The notes beneath the pieces were generated by a model that saw only the letters and a list, made by a program, of their open reading frames with translations, made no database searches and was not told where the DNA came from. DNA of 64,000 nt, taken from JAWLHU01 sp041690255. Lineage in GTDB: Bacteria; Bacillota; Sulfobacillia; Symbiobacteriales; Symbiobacteriaceae. This document shows positions 58,251 to 64,000 of the stretch, in pieces; positions within the stretch are counted from its first letter, which is position 1; every line of letters starts with the position of its first letter. The stretch spans positions 124,001 through 188,000 of the forward strand of contig JAWLHU010000003.1 in assembly GCA_041690255.1 (NCBI GenBank), given 5' to 3'. The translations under genes were made by a program, and so were the position numbers.

Positions 58251-59099
58251 ATGCTCGACACAAAGCAGTTGACGAAGCGCTATGGCCCCCTGACCGCCCT
58301 GGACCATCTGGACCTGAACGTGACCCCCGGTGAGACCTTCGGCCTGCTCGGGCCGAACGGCGCCGGCAAGACGACCACCCTCCGCCTCATGGCGGGCCTG
58401 AACGAACCAAGTGAAGGGACCGTGCGTGTCGGCGGGATCGATCCCTGGCTGGAGCCGGAGCGGGTCCGGAAGAGCATGGGCGTCCTGCTGGAGGGCACCG
58501 CCCTCTACGAGCGGTTGACGGTGAGGGAGAACCTGGAGCTCTTCGCCGGTCTCCACCGCCTGCCCTTGAGCAGTGTGGGCGAGGCGCTGACGAAGACCGG
58601 GGTCAATGACCTGGGTGACCGCCGGGCCGGACAGCTCTCCAAGGGGCAGCGGCAGCGGGTCGCCCTGGCCCGGGCGATCATTCACACCCCTCCGCTCCTC
58701 TTCCTGGACGAGCCCACCTCGGGCCTCGACCCGTCGGCAATCGCCGCCTTCCATGACCTCCTCCGGGAGCTGAAGCGGCAGGGGGCGACGATCGTCCTGA
58801 GCAGCCACGACATGAGTGAGGTCGACTCGCTCTGTGACCGGGTCGCGATCTTGGATCAGGGCCGGTTGATCGCCTGCGACACCCCCGCCCGGCTGAAGGC
58901 CGCCTACGGCCGGCGCAGCGTGACGGCGGTGGTGGAGACCGCACAGGGCATCCGCCAGATCGAGTGGGACCTGGACGGCGCCGATGGGCCCGAGCGTTAC
59001 GCTGCCTGTCTGAAGGCCGGGCGGATCCTCTCGCTCAGATCCAGCGAGGCGACCATGGCGGAGGTCTTTGTCCACCTGACGGGGAGGAAACTGGCATGA
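58251..59099 (+). CDS. ABC exporter ATP-binding protein
   Basis: A 282-residue ATPase of an ABC-2 type exporter. Walker A is LLGPNGAGKTTTLR, the signature LSKGQRQRVALARAI, Walker B LLFLDEPTSGLD, and the H-loop SSHDMSE. The ATG follows gaggtg at about 10 bases. Its stop overlaps the start of the permease gene (ATGA). Confidence 0.95.
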   Translation: MLDTKQLTKRYGPLTALDHLDLNVTPGETFGLLGPNGAGKTTTLRLMAGLNEPSEGTVRVGGIDPWLEPERVRKSMGVLLEGTALYERLTVRENLELFAGLHRLPLSSVGEALTKTGVNDLGDRRAGQLSKGQRQRVALARAIIHTPPLLFLDEPTSGLDPSAIAAFHDLLRELKRQGATIVLSSHDMSEVDSLCDRVAILDQGRLIACDTPARLKAAYGRRSVTAVVETAQGIRQIEWDLDGADGPERYAACLKAGRILSLRSSEATMAEVFVHLTGRKLA

Positions 59100-59800
59100 G
59101 AATGAAAGCACTGGTCAAGGCCCAATGGCTTGAAGTCCGGCGCAACCCCAGCCTGCTGATGCTGCCCATCGTTGTGCTCTTCCTGACCCTGATCTACTCG
59201 TTGATGGCAGGCGATGGGCCAAGTGGCTTCTTTGTCTCCGCCTCGCTCCTCATGACCGCCTATATGGTCGGCTTCCAGATCCCGACCCTCTCGATTGCTG
59301 AGGATAAGGAGAAGCGGACGCTGGAAGCGGTCCTCCTCACCCCGGCCACGCCGGTGGAGGTGATCGGGGCGAAGGCGATCGTGGGCGCCCTGATCAGCAC
59401 GGGGACCGGCGTGATCGCCCTCCTGATCTACAAGGTCACACCGGCCGACCCGCTCCTCCTGGTGGTCACCTTCGGGCTGGCCCTGCTGCTCGCCGTCTCG
59501 CTCGGCGTCCTGATCGGTCTGGTCGCCAAGGATCAGAAGTCGGCCGGCGTCATGGCCGCCCCGGTCATGATCGTCCTCCTCCTCTTCACCGTCATGCCCT
59601 GGCCGGAGTTCGCCCCACAGATCTGGGCGGCGATGCGCTGGCTGCCGACCCGCCCGGTCATGGAGCTGATGCTCCAGGCGACGACCGGCATCGAAGGGGA
59701 TACCCCGGTCTGGCAGTCGATTCTGGTGATGCTCCCGTATGTAGCCCTTGCGGCCTTCGTCTCGGTGCGGCAGGTCCGGCGCCAGGCGTCGGCCCGGTAG
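59096..59800 (+). CDS. ABC-2 type exporter permease
   Basis: A 234-residue permease with about six helices (LLMLPIVVLFLTLIYSLM, LLLVVTFGLALLLAVSLGVL, GVMAAPVMIVLLLFTVMPW). It pairs with the ATPase upstream by ATGA overlap. The exported compound is unknown, but the adjacent LytTR-fused ATPase suggests a signal-controlled drug or peptide exporter. A terminator follows. Confidence 0.92.
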   Translation: MRMKALVKAQWLEVRRNPSLLMLPIVVLFLTLIYSLMAGDGPSGFFVSASLLMTAYMVGFQIPTLSIAEDKEKRTLEAVLLTPATPVEVIGAKAIVGALISTGTGVIALLIYKVTPADPLLLVVTFGLALLLAVSLGVLIGLVAKDQKSAGVMAAPVMIVLLLFTVMPWPEFAPQIWAAMRWLPTRPVMELMLQATTGIEGDTPVWQSILVMLPYVALAAFVSVRQVRRQASAR

Positions 59801-59820
59801 AAATCAGGTCCGGGAGAAGT

Positions 59821-59849
59821 GAGGCCCGGTGGCAGTGCCACCGGGCCTC
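59821..59849. terminator. Bidirectional hairpin terminator
   Basis: A perfect 14-bp stem (gaggcccggtggca / tgccaccgggcctc) with a single-base loop. Confidence 0.85.
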
Positions 59850-59854
59850 ATCCA

Positions 59855-60334
59855 CTATTTTATGATCACGGTTCCGTCCCAGTTCGCCAGGTCACGGAGC
59901 CGCTCCACATGATCCGCCGGCAGCGACGGAAGCCCATCCAGCGGCCAAAAGCGCACCTCGTGCGCTTCGGCCTCCTCGTGGGCCAGCTCCCCGGACCAGC
60001 CGGTGACGTGGAAGGCAACAATAAAGTTCTGCACTTGGTTGCCGTTGGGATAGGTGACATCGTACCGGGGGCCGGTGTAAAGGCCGATCAACTGTGCCTC
60101 CTCCACCCGCAGCCCCGTCTCCTCCTGCACCTCCCGCTCCAGGGTCTCCCACACGGACTCACCCAGCTCACACGAGCCCCCGGGCAGGGCCCAGAAGCCA
60201 AAATCCCGCCGGTACTCCAGCAGGACCCGGCCCCTCTCATCGGTCAGCATGAAGCAGACCCCGGGCATGAACACCTTTGCGTTCCCGACCTTCTGGCGCA
60301 GACGCCACATGTAGGACCCCTCGTAGGGCATCAT
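59855..60334 (-). CDS. Nudix hydrolase
   Basis: A 159-residue Nudix protein. The box GGSCELGESVWETLEREVQE followed by ETGL fits the G-x5-E-x7-REuxEExGu rule. The block VEEAQLIGLYTGPRYDVTYP after it resembles phosphohydrolases such as MutT-type ADP-sugar or NTP enzymes. ATG 60334 has ggagg 6 bases upstream; the open frame is 43 codons longer but lacks a better site. This is the third Nudix gene of the window. Confidence 0.88.
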   Translation of the reverse strand: MMPYEGSYMWRLRQKVGNAKVFMPGVCFMLTDERGRVLLEYRRDFGFWALPGGSCELGESVWETLEREVQEETGLRVEEAQLIGLYTGPRYDVTYPNGNQVQNFIVAFHVTGWSGELAHEEAEAHEVRFWPLDGLPSLPADHVERLRDLANWDGTVIIK

Positions 60335-60465
60335 CCCCCTCCTCCCTTTTTTCATCTGACGTGCGCCCGCAGGCCCGTGTTTCGCGCACGCCGGTAGGAA
60401 GGTGGGGCATGCTTGCAGAAGGAAGCCCCAGAGTACCAGCCAGCTATGCGGGAGGGGTCTCACCT

Positions 60466-61173
60466 ATGGATGAACCACACGTCCTGATCGCCGAAGATGA
60501 TGATGCCACCAGCGAGGCGGTCGCCGCCTACCTCAAGCGCGAGGGGATGCCGGTCGACCGTGTGGCCGATGGCCTGGCCGCCCTGGAGGCCGGTCGGAGC
60601 GGTAGCTACCAGCTGATCCTGCTCGATGTGATGATGCCCGGTCTCGACGGCTTCGAGGTCTGCCGGCGGTTGCGCGCCTCCGGGATCGATGTGCCGATCC
60701 TCATGCTGACCGCTCGGGGCGACGAGGTGGACCAGGTCCTGGGGCTGGGCCTCGGCGCCGACGACTACATTCCCAAGCCCTTCTCGGGTGCGGCGCTGAC
60801 CGCCCGCGTGAAGGCGCACATCCGCCGGTATCGGGAGCTGAAGGGGGCCAGCCCGGCCACAGCGGACGAGGTCCTCCGCTTCGGTGAGCTGGAGATCGAC
60901 CTGGCCGCCTGCCTGGTCCGGCTGCGCGGGGAGAGCGTCAACCTGACCGCCAAGGAGTTCGAGCTGCTCCGCTTCCTCGCCCGGAACAAGGGGCGGGTCC
61001 TGACCCGCGAGCAGATCTACCGGCAGGTCTGGGATGACAGCTACCTGCACGATGACAATACGGTCATGGTCCATATCAGCCGGCTGCGGGAGAAGATCGA
61101 GCCAAACCCGGCCAGCCCGCGCTACCTGGTTACCGTGCGGGGCCTGGGCTACCGCTTCACGGGCGGGGTGTGA
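60466..61173 (+). CDS. OmpR/PhoB family response regulator
   Basis: A 235-residue response regulator. The receiver shows the acidic pocket (AEDDD), phosphorylated Asp in LLDVMMPG (D54), Thr in LTARGD and Lys in PKPFS (K104). The winged-helix output domain follows (VNLTAKEFELLRFLARNKGR, then VTVRGLGYRF). ATG 60466 has gggagggg 8 bases upstream. The kinase begins 4 bp later. Confidence 0.95.
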   Translation: MDEPHVLIAEDDDATSEAVAAYLKREGMPVDRVADGLAALEAGRSGSYQLILLDVMMPGLDGFEVCRRLRASGIDVPILMLTARGDEVDQVLGLGLGADDYIPKPFSGAALTARVKAHIRRYRELKGASPATADEVLRFGELEIDLAACLVRLRGESVNLTAKEFELLRFLARNKGRVLTREQIYRQVWDDSYLHDDNTVMVHISRLREKIEPNPASPRYLVTVRGLGYRFTGGV

Positions 61174-61176
61174 ACT

Positions 61177-62589
61177 ATGCGGACGATTCGGCTCAAGCTG
61201 GTGCTGACCTTTATTGGGGCCATTCTGCTGGCCCTTGCGATCCTGATCGGGACGATTCTGGTGCCGATTCTGTTGCAGTTGGAGGGGCCGGGCAACAACA
61301 CGTACGGCCCCATGCGAGGGGACCAGGTCGCCCTGGAGCGGGCCCGAGCCGTGGGCGATGCGTTGGCTGCTACGGGGTCGGCCGAGGCTCTGCGGGCGGC
61401 GGCGATCCCGACGGACCTCCCGGACAGCGCCCGGGTCCAGGTGATCAGCCTGCAGGGGCGGGTCGTCCTGGACACGCGCGGCGAGGAGGGCCGTCTCCTC
61501 ACGCCCACCGAGGCGGTCGAGTGGGTCAGGGCGGTCAGGACAGGCCCGGGCGACTGGCTGACGGTGGTGGAGCCGGTCCAGGTGAACGGCGAACTCTGGG
61601 GCTACTACGGCCTGATCTTTCCCAGTCCGGAGCTGCTGCGCAACGCGCAGACCGAGGGCGGTGCACAGTTTCTGATGCTCGGCGGCCTGGTCCTCTCGGT
61701 CGTCATCTCGCTGGTCCTCTTCCTCTTCTTCAGCCTGCATCTTGAACGGCCGATCCGGCGGCTCTCGGCCGCCATCCACCAGATTGCCGGCGGCGATCTC
61801 TCCGCCCGGGCCGACCTGGGCCGCCGCCGCGATGAGCTCGGCCAGTTGGCCAGGGACCTGGATGCCATGGCGACCCGGCTTCAGGAGGCGCAGGAGGTCG
61901 CTCGGGCGGCTGCGGCATCGCACCGGTACATGGTCGCGGCGGCGTCCCACGACCTGCGCACCCCGCTGACCGCCCTGCTGGCCCACGCCGAGGCGCTTCG
62001 CACCGGCGTGGCCGAGCAGCCGGAGCGGTCGCTGGCGATCATCGAGGAGAAGGGGCTCCAGTTGAAGCGCCTGAGTGACGACCTTTTTGAACTGGCCGCC
62101 CTCGATGCCCACACCGAGCCCTGGCGGCTGGAGCGGCGGGACCTGGCCGAACTCCTCCGGCAAGCGGTCGCCGGTCATCTGCCGGCCCTGGAGGAGGCGG
62201 GCATGGAGCTGCAGGTCCAGATCCCCGACGAGCCGCTCTGGGCCCGAATCGCCCCGGGCAAGATCGAGCGGGTCCTGGATAACCTGCTGACAAACGCTGT
62301 GAAGTACGGGAGCACCGGCGGCTGGCTGGAGGTCGGCATCGAACAGGTGGATGCGCATCTGCGGGTCTGGGTGGCCGATCGGGGACCGGGGATCCCGGCG
62401 ATGGAGCGGCCGATGATCTTCAACCGCTTCTACCGGGCCGATGGCGCCCGGGGGCGCTCCGGTGGTACGGGCCTGGGACTGGCGATCGCGCGTGAGATCA
62501 TCCTCCGGCATGGGGGCGAGATCGGCGTGCTGGATCAGCCCGGCGGGGGCGCCCGCTTCTGGTTTGAGCTCCCCGTATCTGACTCGTAA
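61177..62589 (+). CDS. Sensor histidine kinase
   Basis: A 470-residue membrane kinase: first helix about 8-34, outer sensor region, second helix about 165-186 (LMLGGLVLSVVISLVLFLFF), then HAMP, a dimerisation domain with the H-box AAASHDLRTPL (H258) and an ATPase domain with N-box LLTNAVKYG, G1 DRGPGIP and G2 GTGLGLAI. It starts 3 bp after the regulator gene. Its target probably includes the ABC exporter that follows. Confidence 0.95.
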   Translation: MRTIRLKLVLTFIGAILLALAILIGTILVPILLQLEGPGNNTYGPMRGDQVALERARAVGDALAATGSAEALRAAAIPTDLPDSARVQVISLQGRVVLDTRGEEGRLLTPTEAVEWVRAVRTGPGDWLTVVEPVQVNGELWGYYGLIFPSPELLRNAQTEGGAQFLMLGGLVLSVVISLVLFLFFSLHLERPIRRLSAAIHQIAGGDLSARADLGRRRDELGQLARDLDAMATRLQEAQEVARAAAASHRYMVAAASHDLRTPLTALLAHAEALRTGVAEQPERSLAIIEEKGLQLKRLSDDLFELAALDAHTEPWRLERRDLAELLRQAVAGHLPALEEAGMELQVQIPDEPLWARIAPGKIERVLDNLLTNAVKYGSTGGWLEVGIEQVDAHLRVWVADRGPGIPAMERPMIFNRFYRADGARGRSGGTGLGLAIAREIILRHGGEIGVLDQPGGGARFWFELPVSDS

Positions 62590-62667
62590 GGCTCCGTTAT
62601 GCTGGCTGTAAGGTTGGCACGCTATCCTTGACCTTGCAAGCGATCCAAGGGACAAGGAGTGAACAGC

Positions 62668-63621
62668 ATGCCAGCGATTGAGACAAAGGGGCTGAGCAAG
62701 TCCTACGGAGGCGTTCAGGCTCTCGCCGACCTGGACCTGCGGGTCGAGCGGAACGCGATTGTCGGCTTCCTCGGCCCGAACGGTGCCGGCAAGTCGACGA
62801 CCATCAAGCTCCTGCTTGGTCTGACCAGCCCGACCGGCGGCAGTGGCCGCATCTTCGGACACGATATTGCGACCGAGGGGCTGGCGATCCGGCAGCGGGT
62901 CGGCTACCTGGCGCAGGAGCCGCGCTTCTACGACTACATGACCGCCCGGGAGACCCTCCGCTTCACGGCCCGCTTCTTCTTCACCGGGCCGGCGGCAGCG
63001 ATTGAGGCCCGGGTCCGTGAGAGCCTGGATCTGGTGGGGCTCACGGCGAAGGCGGACCGGCCGGTCGGCGGCTTCTCGGGCGGGGAGCGGCAGCGGTTGG
63101 GAATCGCCCAGGCGCAGATCAATCAGCCCGACCTGCTGATCCTCGATGAACCCGCCGCCGCCCTCGACCCCATGGGCCGGCGCGATGTGCTGGAGATCAT
63201 GAACCGGCTCCGTGACCAGTGCACGATCTTCTACTCGACCCATATCCTCGATGATGTCCAGCGGGTCAGCGATGCCGTGGCGATCATGGACAGGGGGCGG
63301 CTGGTGGCCCAGGCCCCGATTCGGGAGCTGCTGGCCGGTCAGGGCAAGGTGATCTACAACCTGGTGCTGCGAGGCGCTGGGCCGAACCTTCGCCGGCGGC
63401 TCACGGAGCAGCCCTGGATCTCATCGGTCGATGTGACCCCGGGCCCCGGCCAATCAACCTGGCAGGTCGCTGTGACCGATGAGCCGGCCGCCGAGGCGAT
63501 GCTTGCCCGGCTGGTCCTGAGTGACCCGGGGTGCAATCTGGTCGAGTTTGGCCGGCGCAAGTACGACCTGGAAGAGGTCTTCCTGGGTCTGGTGGAAGGG
63601 GGAAACGGACATGGCCGCTAA
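62668..63621 (+). CDS. ABC exporter ATP-binding protein
   Basis: A 317-residue ATPase. Walker A is FLGPNGAGKSTTIKLLL, signature FSGGERQRLGIAQA, Walker B LLILDEPAAALD, H-loop YSTHILD. ATG 62668 has aaggag 8 bases upstream. It lies downstream of the two-component pair and overlaps the permease start by 11 bp. Similar to ABC-2 ATPases for bacteriocin, drug or sodium export. Confidence 0.95.
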   Translation: MPAIETKGLSKSYGGVQALADLDLRVERNAIVGFLGPNGAGKSTTIKLLLGLTSPTGGSGRIFGHDIATEGLAIRQRVGYLAQEPRFYDYMTARETLRFTARFFFTGPAAAIEARVRESLDLVGLTAKADRPVGGFSGGERQRLGIAQAQINQPDLLILDEPAAALDPMGRRDVLEIMNRLRDQCTIFYSTHILDDVQRVSDAVAIMDRGRLVAQAPIRELLAGQGKVIYNLVLRGAGPNLRRRLTEQPWISSVDVTPGPGQSTWQVAVTDEPAAEAMLARLVLSDPGCNLVEFGRRKYDLEEVFLGLVEGGNGHGR

Positions 63622-64000
63622 CGTACAGACGCTCCACCGGATTGGGCGACCGGGCCCGCTGAGTGGCTGGAGCAACCTGGTTCGGAAGGAGTTCGGCCTC
63701 TGGTTTCGGACCCGGCGGGGCCTGTTGCAGGCGCTGATCTGGGTGGGTGTGATCAACGGTCTCATGGCGATCATGCCGCTCCTGTTGGCGGCGGCACCTC
63801 CCGAGGAGATTCCGCCGGTCATGGAGATCTTCCCCCAGCTCTTCGTGGGGCTTGGCAACTTCGCAGCCGCCCTGGCGGCGATCATCGCGGGGCAGGATCT
63901 GCTGATCGGGGAGCGCCAGTCGGGTACGGCGGCCTGGGTGCTCTCCAAGCCGGTCTCCCGCTTCGCCTTCCTGCTGGCCAAGTTCGCGGGTACCCTGGTC
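63611..64000 (+). CDS. ABC-2 type exporter permease, N-terminal part (runs off the window)
   Basis: The first 130 codons of a permease: a charged start (MAANVQTLHRIGRPGPLSGW), then helices (LLQALIWVGVINGLMAIMPL, VGLGNFAAALAAIIAGQDLL) and GERQSGTAAWVLSKPVSRF, typical of ABC-2 permeases. The frame is open at base 64000. It overlaps the ATPase gene and pairs with it. Confidence 0.9.
   Translation, partial: MAANVQTLHRIGRPGPLSGWSNLVRKEFGLWFRTRRGLLQALIWVGVINGLMAIMPLLLAAAPPEEIPPVMEIFPQLFVGLGNFAAALAAIIAGQDLLIGERQSGTAAWVLSKPVSRFAFLLAKFAGTLV

Noticed and set aside
60460..63243. A 927-codon open frame on the minus strand over the two-component genes
   Set aside because: Antisense to three genes with clear domains; composition (repeated Gln, Arg, Asp) is the shadow of their codons.
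1..64000. tRNA, rRNA and transposase genes
   Set aside because: No cloverleaf with T-loop GGTTCRA, no rRNA-like conserved stretches and no transposase motifs were noticed on reading; a tRNAscan or Infernal run would settle it.

Overview
The window reads as chromosomal DNA of a high-GC Bacillota (Firmicutes), most like Symbiobacterium. Codons are strongly GC-rich, but ribosome binding sites are the strong GGAGG type of Firmicutes, GTG and TTG starts are common, and several families are Bacillota-typical (a YtxJ-type bacilliredoxin, a YuzB-like DUF1450 protein, a ModC/PBP-type molybdate regulator, 3D-domain and CapA proteins). The genus is an inference. No rRNA, tRNA, CRISPR array, integrase or transposase was seen. 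Gene order looks like stable chromosome with short operons separated by hairpin terminators.

Layout. 1-9.5 kb: a frameshifted amidase, clpP, an M16 double-domain peptidase with a small membrane protein, a DUF1450 protein, a subtilase and a Nudix hydrolase. 9.5-16.7 kb: ispH with a SirB1-like gene and a 34-codon tail gene, a His-rich micro-protein, a class V aminotransferase-like protein, an ECF sigma/anti-sigma pair and a DDAH-family hydrolase. 16.8-28.6 kb: three paralogous S9 peptidases, with a ChbG-like deacetylase, a GPH-type transporter, a large lipoprotein and tryptophan 2,3-dioxygenase between them. 28.7-39.3 kb: an HTH protein, a TPR-like protein, a second Nudix hydrolase, an Lrp-LysE pair, a giant Lhr-type helicase, two tandem-GNAT proteins and a YtxJ-type redox protein whose active-site Cys codon is TGA. 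39.5-49 kb: transporter-alpha-galactosidase-repeat protein, modABC with its regulator, CapA and 3D proteins. 49-64 kb: hypothetical genes, an ABC-F ATPase, a CPBP protease, lipoproteins, an ABC-LytTR fusion beside an ABC exporter, and a two-component system followed by another ABC exporter that runs off the end.

How genes work together. Recognisable units are sigma/anti-sigma (ATGA overlap), Lrp-LysE (overlap, promoter and a palindromic operator), ModA-ModB-ModC-regulator, ChbG plus transporter, MFS plus GH36, and the kinase/regulator/ABC block. Peptidases (ClpP, M16, S8, three S9, CPBP) are unusually dense, and together with LysE they suggest peptide and amino-acid use.

The two most interesting observations are a likely selenocysteine codon with a fitting hairpin just downstream in the YtxJ-type gene (38965-39312), and a non-coding array of 10-bp units around CTAGA between 21061 and 21500. 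Starts were chosen from visible Shine-Dalgarno spacing and often differ from the longest open frame. Families were recognised by reading motifs; no database search was possible.
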